Positions 7,986-16,691 of a stretch of DNA of 51,363 nucleotides are shown here, piece by piece. Every line of letters starts with the position of its first letter. Positions within the stretch are counted from its first letter, which is position 1. Source of the DNA: Candidatus Uhrbacteria bacterium (lineage in GTDB: Bacteria; Patescibacteriota; Patescibacteriia; UBA9934). Made by a program: the position numbers and the translations under genes. The stretch covers positions 1 to 51,363 of the forward strand of contig CALRGY010000004.1 of assembly GCA_943358395.1 (NCBI GenBank). Reading direction: 5' to 3'. The notes under the pieces are model-generated. The model was given only the letters and a program-made list of their open reading frames with translations. It ran no database searches and was not told the origin of the DNA.

Positions 7986-8018
7986 ACACCGCTCACGGAA
8001 TCGTGAGCGGTGTTTTTA
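7986..8018. terminator. Bidirectional terminator between dnaN and the PBP gene
   Basis: A 12-bp perfect stem (ACACCGCTCACG with CGTGAGCGGTGT) around GAAT is followed by TTTT on the plus strand and by TTTTG on the minus strand, serving the convergent dnaN and penicillin-binding protein genes. Confidence 0.85.
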
Positions 8019-8037
8019 TGAGGGACGTTTCGATGTT

Positions 8038-10971
8038 TTATGGGGTGAGGATCGAACTTGGCTGCGTGATGAGTATGCCGTCGAGGGGGATGCCTGGGGA
8101 GGCCGTGGGGGATGACGGCAAGGAAACGGTGACGACGACGGGGCTGGATTCGAGGGTGGTTCCGGTAGGTGTGGATGCTCTGCCGATAAGTTGGTAGCGA
8201 CCGTTTCCGGGAATATTCCACGAGAAACTCGTGACCGATGATGGTTGCGTGGTGCTCCCAACGATTGCCGTTGCGCCCGTCCACAGATTTTTTGCGGTCA
8301 CTTCAAGATACGTAATTTCATTGATATTCGGAACTTCGATGGCGATGGTGTATGCGGCACCGGTATTATCGATGATTTGGTTTTGGAACGGATTCGTGAT
8401 GTGAAATGTAGCGGTTTCTCCTCCAGATTCGGTAATAGTCACGGAAACGCTGTCGGTTGCATTGTTATCGGCATCGTCATAGATGGTGGCACTCAGCGTG
8501 TGATTCCCGGACGTTACCCAGCTTGGCAGCGCGAATGTTTCGCCGTTCATTGTGTTTCCCGTATGCACTATTGCTCCGTCGATGCTGTATTCCACGCGAG
8601 AGAAGGGGCGACGCACAGATGCGTTGAGCACGGTAGTGATGGTGCGACCGAATTCTTGTCCGCTGTGTGGAACGGTGAAGCGAAGTGTGGGCTGGTTTTC
8701 TGGTGTGTGAACGTCGTCGGTTTCGGTGGGCACGTTTTTGCATGCCACAAGAGCCGGTTCTCCTGACGTGAGTGCTGCATTATGCTTTGCGATCCACGCC
8801 TGTACCGCATCTTCCCACGCCTGATAATTGGAATCTGCAGCAGGATTCTCGGGAACCGCACCGCGAGGGTCGTCTTTGTTCACGTACGTAAGGATGGTGT
8901 GAAATTCACCGCAGGTTTCTGTTTTTTTGAAACGTTCCGGTGTGAACGCTGTGGCAAGCTTTCCGCTTGAGGTGTCGATGGTATACGTATTTGTGGGGAT
9001 AGTGCCGTCCAGCATGTTTTTTCCTGTAGCAGCGATGGTTGGTGTGGGGAAATTTTCTACCGGCGTTCCCTCGAGCGCCTTTTGCATAAACTCTTTCCAG
9101 ATTGGTGCCGCAACAAAAATGGCTTCTGCATTTTTATACATCTGCGTACCATCGGTATTGCCCACCCACACGCCAGCGGCAAGGGAGGGCGTGTATCCCA
9201 TCGTCCACGCATCGTTGAAATCATTGGTGGTTCCGGTTTTGGCAGCAATCGGTCTGTCGCTGATCTGCAGTGCGCTATTCGCGCCGAACACGTACGATCG
9301 TGCACCGTTATCTGAAAGAACGTTGCTCGTTGTTGCTGCAAGATTCGCGTCGATGACGGGTGCTCCCGGGTGTTCCTCTGCCTTCCACTCCTGAAGAATG
9401 GCTCCTGTTGCATTGGTGACTTTAAGAATGCCCGTTGTTTGCTGTTGAATGCCGTTATTCGCAAGCGTGCCGTATGCGCGAAGATGGTCGATGAGAGTAA
9501 CCTCTGCGCCACCAAGAACCAGCGAGAGCCCAAAACGGGAGCGATCGCCCAGCGTGGAGTACCCCATGCGTTCCAGGAAGGTAATGGCGCTGTCGACGCC
9601 AACCAGGTACATCGTTTTCACCGCGGGAATATTCAACGATCCCTGAAGCGCTTTTCTCATGGTGAGGTATCCACGTTCTCCATTGTCGTAATTGTGAGGA
9701 TTATATGGGCCGGTTTCGGTAGGGAAAACGGTGTCGACATCCCAAAGAATGGTGTTTGGCGTGTATCCCTTTTCCCATGCGGCAGTGTAAATGAGTGGCT
9801 TCATGCTGCTCCCCGGCTGAAGTGCGCGCTCGGTGATGTTTACTTGCCCTTGGATTTCGTCATTAAAATAATCTGCGCTTCCGACCATGGCGAGCACCTG
9901 TCCGGTTTTAGGGTCGATGGCGAGAAAGCCGGCGTTATTAAATCCAAATGTCGTCCCTTTAGCATCCACGCCAGCCTTTACTGCGGCTTCTGCGATGCTC
10001 TGCTTATCATAATCGAGGGTTGTGATGACATTGAGCCCCCCGGTTTCTACTTCGCGTTCGGTATAGATGGTTTCAAGTTGGTCTTTCACCCAAAGCACAA
10101 AATGCGGCGCGGTGATATTGCCGAGCTTGGCAACAACGGGCGTTTCTTGGGCGAGTGCGGCGGCAACGTCGTCGTGGCTGGCATAGCCAAGCTCCTCCAT
10201 GTTGATGAGCACCCAATCTCGTCGCGCCTTGAGTAATTCTGGATTTTTGAGGTATCGGCTGGGCTGTTTGGGGAGCGCGGCAAGCGTTGCTGCTTCTGCA
10301 AGAGTAATGTCCTGAATATTCTTTCCAAAATATGCCTGGCTTGCGGATTGCACGCCATAATTGGTTGCGCCGTACCCAATTTGGTTCAAATATAATCCAA
10401 GAATTTCTTCTTTGGTGAACTTGTCCTCCACGGCATACGACAAGAGAATTTCTTTGATTTTTCTGGTAACGGTTTTATCGAGCGTTAAAATGACGTTGCG
10501 TACCATTTGCTGGGTGAGTGTTGATGCGCCCTGGGCTTTACATCCACATTTAATATTTTCAACCATCGATCGCACGATACTCAGATAATTAATTCCGTTG
10601 TGGGAATAAAATTTGCGATCTTCTGCGGTAATGGTGGCGTTGATGAGGTTTTGGGGGATCTGCTCAAAGGGAACAATGGTGCGCTTTTCATTTTTTGCGA
10701 TTTCGTACAACAAGTGTGTGCCGGTGCGATCAAAAATCTTTGTGGACTGCGCAACGTCGCGATTTAAAATGTCTTCTGGGGTGGGGAGCGTTTGCTTAAT
10801 CCAAAGATACCCTGCAAAAAGCCCTAATACACCAACTAATCCAAGCGCAACGCTGCCAAGAAGGACGTTTTTCATAAACGAACCCTTCGTAATGACCTTG
10901 ATACGATTCATGAGGGCGGCGAGGTGGCGATTTTTGTGAAAGTCCGAACGAGATGTTCCGTGGCGCTGCAT
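8038..10971 (-). CDS. Class A penicillin-binding protein (glycosyltransferase/transpeptidase) with C-terminal Ig-like region
   Basis: This 977-residue bifunctional peptidoglycan synthase has an N-terminal membrane anchor (about residues 34-55). The GT51 domain has EDRKFYSHNGIN and QGASTLTQQMVRN, and the transpeptidase domain has the catalytic SSMK in LQPGSSMKPLIY and the KTGTTND motif. The last ~250 residues form beta-rich Ig-like modules (VEYSIDGAIVHTGN, HTLSATIYDDADNNATDSV) typical of Gram-positive-like and CPR PBPs, probably binding wall polymer. The start may be 10971 or an ATG 20 codons later. It is divergent from the 3D-domain gene, another wall enzyme. Confidence 0.93.
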   Translation of the reverse strand: MQRHGTSRSDFHKNRHLAALMNRIKVITKGSFMKNVLLGSVALGLVGVLGLFAGYLWIKQTLPTPEDILNRDVAQSTKIFDRTGTHLLYEIAKNEKRTIVPFEQIPQNLINATITAEDRKFYSHNGINYLSIVRSMVENIKCGCKAQGASTLTQQMVRNVILTLDKTVTRKIKEILLSYAVEDKFTKEEILGLYLNQIGYGATNYGVQSASQAYFGKNIQDITLAEAATLAALPKQPSRYLKNPELLKARRDWVLINMEELGYASHDDVAAALAQETPVVAKLGNITAPHFVLWVKDQLETIYTEREVETGGLNVITTLDYDKQSIAEAAVKAGVDAKGTTFGFNNAGFLAIDPKTGQVLAMVGSADYFNDEIQGQVNITERALQPGSSMKPLIYTAAWEKGYTPNTILWDVDTVFPTETGPYNPHNYDNGERGYLTMRKALQGSLNIPAVKTMYLVGVDSAITFLERMGYSTLGDRSRFGLSLVLGGAEVTLIDHLRAYGTLANNGIQQQTTGILKVTNATGAILQEWKAEEHPGAPVIDANLAATTSNVLSDNGARSYVFGANSALQISDRPIAAKTGTTNDFNDAWTMGYTPSLAAGVWVGNTDGTQMYKNAEAIFVAAPIWKEFMQKALEGTPVENFPTPTIAATGKNMLDGTIPTNTYTIDTSSGKLATAFTPERFKKTETCGEFHTILTYVNKDDPRGAVPENPAADSNYQAWEDAVQAWIAKHNAALTSGEPALVACKNVPTETDDVHTPENQPTLRFTVPHSGQEFGRTITTVLNASVRRPFSRVEYSIDGAIVHTGNTMNGETFALPSWVTSGNHTLSATIYDDADNNATDSVSVTITESGGETATFHITNPFQNQIIDNTGAAYTIAIEVPNINEITYLEVTAKNLWTGATAIVGSTTQPSSVTSFSWNIPGNGRYQLIGRASTPTGTTLESSPVVVTVSLPSSPTASPGIPLDGILITQPSSILTP

Positions 10972-11081
10972 AGGATGGTGGAAAAAGAGGAGATGCTCTC
11001 ATCATACGATGATGGGGGGAAAAGGGCAAAAAATCGCTCAAATAATGTGGCTTATATTAGCCAAATAATACAGAAAATACG

Positions 11082-11110
11082 TTGACAAAATGCCCTCAAA
11101 ATGCTACACT
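11082..11110 (+). promoter_or_regulatory. Consensus promoter of the 3D-domain gene (leaderless)
   Basis: TTGACA (11082-11087), a 17-nt spacer and TACACT (11105-11110) are followed by the ATG at 11117 only 6 nt later. The +1 must fall on or next to the start codon. This is the clearest leaderless promoter in the window. Confidence 0.85.
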
Positions 11111-11116
11111 GTTCGC

Positions 11117-11671
11117 ATGAAAAATTCGGCGGTAATAGCCGATTTTTCTTATTCTATGACGTATCGCCTTCGCACGGTTCTGCAGCGATCTTTGGTAGAA
11201 GTTGTGACATTGGGCGCCTTGGTTCTTCTTGGAAGCTACTTTGTGCTTCCGTCTGTTGCGAGTGCAACGGTGGCAGCGCTTTCTGTTGGCCGCGCTACAG
11301 ATCTTGAAATTGCAGTCATGAAAAATGCCACGGTTCCGTACGGCAACTTGCCGGAAGCGGATTTGCGCGACCCGTCATACACCATGCGGGTAACGGCAAC
11401 GGCGTATAACAGCCTTCCCGAGCAAACTGACGACACCCCGTTTATTACGGCAAGTGGAACTCATGTGCGTATGGGCGTGATTGCGGCGAATTTCTTGCCC
11501 ATGGGAACGCTGGTAAAGATTCCAGACTATTTCGGTGATCAAGTGTTTACTGTGGAAGATCGTATGAATCCTCGCTACGACAAGCGTATCGACATCTGGA
11601 TGGACGGCGTTCACGAAGCCCGTCAGTTCGGTGTCAGAACAGTGGCGATCGAGGTCTACCGTCATAAATAA
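11117..11671 (+). CDS. Secreted/anchored 3D-domain protein
   Basis: This 184-residue protein has an N-terminal hydrophobic segment (about residues 28-52) that is a signal peptide or anchor. The C-terminal 3D domain has TATAYNSLPEQTDD, a GVIAANFLPMGTLVKIP strand pair and the Asp motif VEDRMNPRYDKRIDIWM. 3D domains are double-psi beta-barrels found in lytic-transglycosylase-type wall enzymes; the conserved aspartates are present. The ATG at 11117 is fixed by the promoter ending 6 nt upstream. It shares a divergent promoter region with the class A PBP, which fits a cell-wall role. Confidence 0.85.
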   Translation: MKNSAVIADFSYSMTYRLRTVLQRSLVEVVTLGALVLLGSYFVLPSVASATVAALSVGRATDLEIAVMKNATVPYGNLPEADLRDPSYTMRVTATAYNSLPEQTDDTPFITASGTHVRMGVIAANFLPMGTLVKIPDYFGDQVFTVEDRMNPRYDKRIDIWMDGVHEARQFGVRTVAIEVYRHK

Positions 11672-11676
11672 GAGAA

Positions 11677-11705
11677 AAGACCTCCGAAATTCGGGGGTCT
11701 TTTTG
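11677..11705 (+). terminator. Rho-independent terminator after the 3D-domain gene
   Basis: AAAAGACCTCCGAA and TTCGGGGGTCTTTT pair around a two-base loop, followed by more T residues. Confidence 0.8.
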
Positions 11706-11739
11706 CTGAGACAGCGAAATTCTTCTATACTCACCGCAT

Positions 11740-12351
11740 ATGAAACATCTCTTTTTGGCGCTGGGTGCGATGGTGTTGGTGCTTACTGGTGCCGGGTGCG
11801 CGGCATCGAATGTGGTGTCGGTGATTACTGGGAACGATGGCGTGGTAGAGGGGAAGTGGAAATTGGCGTTTGATTTGCCGGAAGGTTGGGTACAGGTTGA
11901 GGGATATGCTCAGCCGAACACGGAGCTTCCAACGTTATCGCAAAATGTGAATCACACCATGGGAATGATCACGCTCCAGAGCACATCAAAGCCGATCGCG
12001 CGAACAACAACGCCCGCAGAATCGATTCTGAAGGATGCGTACGTTACCACCAATTACACAAAGATCGACGTCGACTTCTTGGATCCACGCCGTTCAATCC
12101 CGAAGGATGCTACAGACTTGGGAAATGGATTTTTCCGCGCCAGTCCCGTTGCAAATGACTGTACACCGGGATCATGTACAATGACGTATTATCTGAAAAT
12201 GGTCGATAATGTGAAATATATGTTTACTGTTTGGCAAGTAGATCAGGAGCCCGCTGTTGCAGAAAAAGTCATTCTTTCCGCAAAGCCAGTGACTCGATTT
12301 ACGGACACGGTTCCCGGGGCAACGGCGACAGATGTGAAAACAAAGGAATAA
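11740..12351 (+). CDS. Putative lipoprotein of unknown function
   Basis: This 203-residue protein has a lipoprotein signal peptide with lipobox LTGAGC (Cys at residue 20), then a soluble extracytoplasmic domain (WKLAFDLPEGWVQVEGY near the start of the mature part). Two cysteines in the middle (DCTPGSCTM) could form a disulfide. I do not recognise a named family; the layout resembles PsbP/DUF1795-like surface lipoproteins only loosely. TATACT (11726-11731) ends 8 nt before the ATG, so the transcript is leaderless or nearly so. The gene stands alone between two terminators. Confidence 0.7.
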   Translation: MKHLFLALGAMVLVLTGAGCAASNVVSVITGNDGVVEGKWKLAFDLPEGWVQVEGYAQPNTELPTLSQNVNHTMGMITLQSTSKPIARTTTPAESILKDAYVTTNYTKIDVDFLDPRRSIPKDATDLGNGFFRASPVANDCTPGSCTMTYYLKMVDNVKYMFTVWQVDQEPAVAEKVILSAKPVTRFTDTVPGATATDVKTKE

Positions 12352-12363
12352 CAGATCATACAA

Positions 12364-12394
12364 AAACACCTCGCTTTTCAGCGGGGTGTTTTTT
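12364..12394. terminator. Bidirectional terminator shared with tRNA-Cys
   Basis: ACACCTCGC and GCGGGGTGT pair with T-runs on both strands. On the plus strand it ends the lipoprotein gene, on the minus strand it follows directly after the encoded CCA of tRNA-Cys. Confidence 0.75.
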
Positions 12395-12469
12395 GGAGGC
12401 CGTGGCCAGATTCGAACCGGCGTATCGCGGTTTTGCAGACCGCTGTGTTAACCACTTCACCACACGGCC
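12394..12469 (-). tRNA. tRNA-Cys (anticodon GCA), CCA encoded
   Basis: On the minus strand GGCCGTG pairs with CACGGCC to form the acceptor stem, followed by discriminator U and an encoded CCA. The anticodon stem-loop GCGGT-CTGCAAA-ACCGC reads GCA, and the T-loop GTTCGAATC is standard. U73 is the normal identity base for tRNA-Cys. 76 nt including CCA. Confidence 0.95.
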
Positions 12470-12550
12470 GTAGAGACGAAGAACGTGAGGAATGTATCAG
12501 AAAAAAGAGGGAAGTGAAAGGGATGTCGACCTCGTGTAGAATATGGCGAT

Positions 12551-14269
12551 ATGATCCAAGCTGACGCGCTCGATATTCTCAAGTCCGGAGCCAATGTGTT
12601 TTTGACGGGAGAGCCTGGGGCAGGGAAGAGCCACACGGTGCGGGAATATGTGAAGTTTTTGCAGTCGCGGGGCGTGGCGCCGGCAATGACGGCGTCTACC
12701 GGAATTGCGGCAACGCATATTGGCGGCATGACCATTCATTCGTGGAGCGGTTTGGGTATTCGGAAGAATATTTCCCGTCGGGAATGTAAGGAACTTGCCA
12801 CGAATAGCGCCGTTGCTTCCCGTTTCCGTAAAACATCCGTGCTTATTATCGACGAAATCTCCATGCTTGATGCCGCGATGCTCGATTCCGTCGATCTTGT
12901 TTGCCGCGTGCTTAAGGATTCCGATGCACCGTTTGGCGGGATTCAGATTGTGTTGGTTGGTGATTTCTTTCAGCTGCCTCCCGTGACTCGGTTCGATGAA
13001 CCGCCTGCGCGCTTTGCTTTTGCGGCACGAAGCTGGGACGACGCGAACCTCACCGTGTGCTATTTATCAGAGCAACATCGCCAAGAAGATCCTTTATTCC
13101 TTGCAATTCTTGCCGCGCTGCGCAGAGGATCGCTTACAGAAGATCATGTTGCAACGCTGCACGATCGAAGGCGGATATCGGATGATCGGGACATTACAAA
13201 GCTGTATTCGCACAACGCCGATGTTGATCGCATTAACACAGACCGGCTGCGAACGCTCATGGGCAAGGAAAAAACGTATGTGATGACCGCGTCGGGGAAC
13301 CCAAAATTGATTGAACAGATGAAGCGCGGGTGTTTGTCGCCGGAAAAGTTAACGCTCAAAATTGGTGCACGGGTGATGTTCACGAGGAATAATCCTATCG
13401 AGGGATTTGTAAACGGATCCATCGCCGACGTGGTTGATTTTGATGCGGAGACGAAATACCCGGTGGTGCAAATGAAGAATGGACGAATGGTTTGTGTTGC
13501 TCCGGGCATGTGGAGTGTGGACGGTGATGGTGCTCCGCTTGCGATTCTTCGCCAGCTTCCGTTGCGCCTTGCCTGGGCAATGACGGTGCATAAAAGCCAA
13601 GGGATGTCGCTGGACGGCGCGTTCATCGATTTAGGAACGGCGTTCGCGTACGGCCAAGGCTACGTTGCGCTTTCCCGCGTTCGATCGTTGGCGGGGCTTT
13701 TTCTTGGCGGCCTGAATGCACGATCGTTAGAAGTTGATCCGGGCGTACTTGAGAAGGATGAGCAATTTCGCGCGCAATCGCTCGCCGCAGAAACAACGCT
13801 CGCGAATCAATCTGCATCGGAACGCATAGCGTCTGCGGATGCGTTTATTGCTGCGTGTGGCGGAAAGAAAGAGCCGATCATTCGTGAAACCATCGACGCA
13901 CTTTCCGTGTTCTTTTCATCGAAACCGAAGAAGATCAAAGAACCAAAATGGACGGAAACGCTTGCGCTCATTATCGACGGGCATTCCATCGCCGATGTCG
14001 CAAAAGCGCGATCTCGTACGATTGGCACCATTGTTGGGCATTTGGCAGAAGCACATTCCCTTGAAAAGATTCCCGTCGATACACTCGAGCACTTGAAGGA
14101 GTCGATGAAATCGCTTACCGATCCCATCCATCCCATCATAATCGAACTCAAAACCCGCGGTCGGTTCCTTCGCCCCGTCTTCGACCATTTCCAAGGAAAA
14201 TATTCCTACGACGACCTCCGCATCGCGCAATGGCTGCTGGATGTGAATGGGGGCAAGGTCAATTCTTAA
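12551..14269 (+). CDS. Pif1/RecD-like superfamily 1 helicase
   Basis: This 572-residue helicase has Walker A FLTGEPGAGKSHTV at the start, ASTGIAATHIGG (motif Ia), Walker B LIIDEISMLD, GDFFQLPPV (motif III) and LAWAMTVHKSQGMSLD plus YVALSRVRS (motifs V-VI). The last ~150 residues contain a helix-turn-helix region (HSIADVAKARSRTIGTIVGHL), like the C-terminal HTH_40/RQC-type modules fused to bacterial Pif1 proteins. TAGAAT (12537-12542) ends 8 nt before the ATG. A methyltransferase gene follows 5 nt after its stop. Confidence 0.9.
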   Translation: MIQADALDILKSGANVFLTGEPGAGKSHTVREYVKFLQSRGVAPAMTASTGIAATHIGGMTIHSWSGLGIRKNISRRECKELATNSAVASRFRKTSVLIIDEISMLDAAMLDSVDLVCRVLKDSDAPFGGIQIVLVGDFFQLPPVTRFDEPPARFAFAARSWDDANLTVCYLSEQHRQEDPLFLAILAALRRGSLTEDHVATLHDRRRISDDRDITKLYSHNADVDRINTDRLRTLMGKEKTYVMTASGNPKLIEQMKRGCLSPEKLTLKIGARVMFTRNNPIEGFVNGSIADVVDFDAETKYPVVQMKNGRMVCVAPGMWSVDGDGAPLAILRQLPLRLAWAMTVHKSQGMSLDGAFIDLGTAFAYGQGYVALSRVRSLAGLFLGGLNARSLEVDPGVLEKDEQFRAQSLAAETTLANQSASERIASADAFIAACGGKKEPIIRETIDALSVFFSSKPKKIKEPKWTETLALIIDGHSIADVAKARSRTIGTIVGHLAEAHSLEKIPVDTLEHLKESMKSLTDPIHPIIIELKTRGRFLRPVFDHFQGKYSYDDLRIAQWLLDVNGGKVNS

Positions 14270-14274
14270 AATGT

Positions 14275-15024
14275 ATGAACGTATACGACGATCCAAAATA
14301 TTACGACATCGCATTTTCATTTCGAAATATTTTAGAAGAAGCAAATTTCATTGAAGAGTGCATCGCGAAGTATTCAAGGACTCCAGTAAAAACATTTCTT
14401 GAATTAGCGTCGGGCAACAGTCCGCACATCGAAGAGCTTTCAAGTCGTGGGTATGGGTATGTTGGGCTTGAGTTGAACAGCGAAATGATACGGTACGCGC
14501 AACAGAAAATTGAATCTCTGGGATGTCCTGCGGAAATTGTTCGCGCTGACATGAGACAATTTTCGCTTCCTGCATCCGTCGATTGTGCGCTTGTTTTTCT
14601 AGGATCGCTCTATGTTGCGAACGATGAGGAGCTTGGCGAACATCTTATTTCCGTCGCGCGAGCACTGCGAAGCGGTGGGCTCTATATTTTGGAAAGCGTT
14701 GTGGAGTTTTATCCCGAAGACGTTCATACGCAAACATGGAACATGGAAAGAGGAACGACAAAGGTTTCTACAACGTATGAGGTGACGTGGCTGAATCGCG
14801 AAGAGAAGATATTGAGCGGCAAGATCATCTTGGACATCGATGATGCTGGAACACAGAAGAGAATCGAGCATTCAGAGATCCGAAAGATATATTCCGTAAA
14901 AACCTTCATCGAGCGCGCAGAGCAAACGCATCAATGGGAATATGTTGCTGCATGCAGCGACTTTGACCTCGATCAGCCTCCTCGCGAGGGCGCGAGGAAT
15001 ATTCTCGTGTTGCGCAGAAGATAA
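14275..15024 (+). CDS. Class I SAM-dependent methyltransferase
   Basis: This 249-residue protein contains the Rossmann SAM-binding motif I (FLELASGNSPHIEELSSRG), an acidic end of strand 2 (GLELNSEMI) and ADMRQF as motif II-like aspartate. The second half (a long beta-rich region with WNMERGTTKVSTTYEV) resembles small-molecule methyltransferases. The substrate cannot be inferred. The ATG at 14275 is used rather than the track start inside the helicase gene; the 5-nt gap suggests cotranscription with the helicase. Confidence 0.8.
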   Translation: MNVYDDPKYYDIAFSFRNILEEANFIEECIAKYSRTPVKTFLELASGNSPHIEELSSRGYGYVGLELNSEMIRYAQQKIESLGCPAEIVRADMRQFSLPASVDCALVFLGSLYVANDEELGEHLISVARALRSGGLYILESVVEFYPEDVHTQTWNMERGTTKVSTTYEVTWLNREEKILSGKIILDIDDAGTQKRIEHSEIRKIYSVKTFIERAEQTHQWEYVAACSDFDLDQPPREGARNILVLRRR

Positions 15025-15063
15025 AAACCGTACGATAAACGACCTGACCCCTTTTGACTCGCA

Positions 15064-15531
15064 CTACTCGATGCCCAAAATCTCATCTCGTACCTCAAAA
15101 TCGCGTTTTCCTTCGCAAAGCGCGCGGATGTCCTCGGTGTGGGTTTCGAGGTATGCACCGAAATAGGAACTAAACTTTTCGTTTGCCTGAAGGTGCAACA
15201 TTTCTTCGATGGGAAACCACTCGAGGCGTTGCCCTTCGTGAACTAAGCGGATATTCGCGAATTGCTCATCGGTGACGGGAACGAAAAAGCGATGAACAAT
15301 GCTGCCGTCGGTGTATGTGGTGATTCCGGTGAAGATGAGGTCTGTGGCGTTGAGATTAATCTCTTCTTTCAATTCACGTGCCATTGCTTCGCGGGGCGTT
15401 TCGCCTTCCTCGACTGCGCCACCTGGCGTATTCCACATGTTCGGATGCGGAATATTGGGGTTATTGTCTCGAAGAACAAGGCAAATTTTGTTTCCGTGAA
15501 CAACAATGGCTTTTGATCCTGGTTTTCGCAT
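15064..15531 (-). CDS. NUDIX hydrolase
   Basis: This 155-residue protein hydrolyses a nucleoside-diphosphate-linked substrate. The Nudix box is GGAVEEGETPREAMARELKEEINL, with the last Gly replaced by Asn but all catalytic glutamates kept. An N-terminal KAIVVHGNKICLVLRDN strand is typical. It lies just downstream of the baeRF-like gene on the same strand (6-nt gap), so the two may be one operon. The specific substrate is unknown. It is one of three NUDIX genes in the window. Confidence 0.88.
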   Translation of the reverse strand: MRKPGSKAIVVHGNKICLVLRDNNPNIPHPNMWNTPGGAVEEGETPREAMARELKEEINLNATDLIFTGITTYTDGSIVHRFFVPVTDEQFANIRLVHEGQRLEWFPIEEMLHLQANEKFSSYFGAYLETHTEDIRALCEGKRDFEVRDEILGIE

Positions 15532-15537
15532 AGTCCT

Positions 15538-15927
15538 CTAATGCTCCAATACAATCCTCATCACAACATCAAGTTTCATCGCGGAAAGATTTTTTGGAAT
15601 GATCGTTTCGCATTTGGCGACGATGGCGGGATCCATGGCGGCAAGGAGCTGTTCGCGGTTGACTTCGGGAACACAAAGGATTGCTGCAGTGCACGTGGTA
15701 GAAAGAAATGTTGCAAGCGTTTTGGATACTTTTTTGGCGAGCGCGGTAATTTGTGCCACCTTTTGCGCCTCAAAATCCGCCATTTCCGTTACATTCACCG
15801 TTATCTCTTCATGTTCGGTCACCTCTCTCCCGTTGACTGTTAATACACGAGCTTTCTCCGTATTCGTAAGAATAATCACGGTTTTTTCGGAGAATGGAGG
15901 GTAATGGGTGGAGAATTCGATGACCAT
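15538..15927 (-). CDS. baeRF/host-attachment-like domain protein
   Basis: This is a 129-residue cytoplasmic protein. It has a beta strand VIILTNTEKARVLTVNGREV followed by helical and strand segments ending in ETIIPKNLSAMKLDVVMRIV, which resembles the bacterial archaeo-eukaryotic release-factor (baeRF)/Host_attach fold. The match is by pattern only. The ATG at 15927 is preferred; the track start at 16062 overlaps the divergent transporter. It is followed 6 nt later by a NUDIX gene. Confidence 0.5.
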   Translation of the reverse strand: MVIEFSTHYPPFSEKTVIILTNTEKARVLTVNGREVTEHEEITVNVTEMADFEAQKVAQITALAKKVSKTLATFLSTTCTAAILCVPEVNREQLLAAMDPAIVAKCETIIPKNLSAMKLDVVMRIVLEH

Positions 15928-15980
15928 AGGATGAGGGGATTCTAACACAGGTCTCTGCTGTGCGTGGTAAAATGACGAAT

Positions 15981-16670
15981 ATGAACGGAGGGATCTGGGG
16001 ACGATTGCGAGAAAACGTGCGGGACGTGGTGTTTGGGTTGGAAGATAGTTTAGTGTCGACACTGGGAACGGTTACGGGTGTGGCGATTGCATCTCACAGC
16101 TCGTTTTACGTGGTGCTTACGGGAACAATTTTGGTATGCGTTGAAGCGGTATCGATGGCAGCGGGGAGCTATCTTTCTTCACAATCAGCAAAAGATTTGT
16201 ATAACGAGCGCGCCAAACAAGATCATGCTCGCGTTCTGCATGAATGGGTTTCCGATGAGGAGTCGCTGTCTGAGCTGTTTACACGGAAGGGGTTTTCGAA
16301 GAACGAAGTGGCGTTTGTGGTGGCAGCAATTGGGCGTGAACGGAAGCTATGGCTAAAAGAGGTTGCACGATGCGAATATCGCTACGCCCCAAGTACCAGT
16401 AGCACGCCGGTTATTGCAGCAATGTTCATGGGTGGGTTTTACCTTCTTGGTGGATTCTTTACTTTTGCTCCGTATCTTTTCCTGCCTCTTGAAACCGCGT
16501 TACCGGTAACGGTCGCGATGACCTTGATTGCATTATTTCTGGTCGGGGTACTAAAGGCGCGACTAACGGGAACGAATCCGTGGAAATCAGGACTTGAGAT
16601 GTTTATTGTTTCCACAAGTGCTGCAGCAATTGGCTACGGTCTTGGTGTACTGATTCCGATGGTGCTCTAA
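15981..16670 (+). CDS. VIT1/CCC1-family transporter
   Basis: This 229-residue membrane protein has the VIT family start (NVRDVVFGLEDSLVSTLGTVTGVA), the EAVSMAAGSYLSSQSAKD segment and about five hydrophobic stretches, with a cytosolic loop rich in charged residues in the middle. VIT1/CCC1 proteins export Fe2+ or Mn2+ from the cytosol. TAAAAT (15968-15973) ends 7 nt before the ATG at 15981, so that start is preferred; two earlier in-frame ATGs (15960 region, 15972) overlap the promoter. Confidence 0.88.
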   Translation: MNGGIWGRLRENVRDVVFGLEDSLVSTLGTVTGVAIASHSSFYVVLTGTILVCVEAVSMAAGSYLSSQSAKDLYNERAKQDHARVLHEWVSDEESLSELFTRKGFSKNEVAFVVAAIGRERKLWLKEVARCEYRYAPSTSSTPVIAAMFMGGFYLLGGFFTFAPYLFLPLETALPVTVAMTLIALFLVGVLKARLTGTNPWKSGLEMFIVSTSAAAIGYGLGVLIPMVL

Positions 16671-16691
16671 TTTAGAGATCTCCGATGACCT

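Noticed and set aside
8245-10236. Plus-strand ORFs over the penicillin-binding protein (173, 155 and 288 residues)
   Set aside because: They are antisense to a gene with all catalytic motifs and have no independent support.
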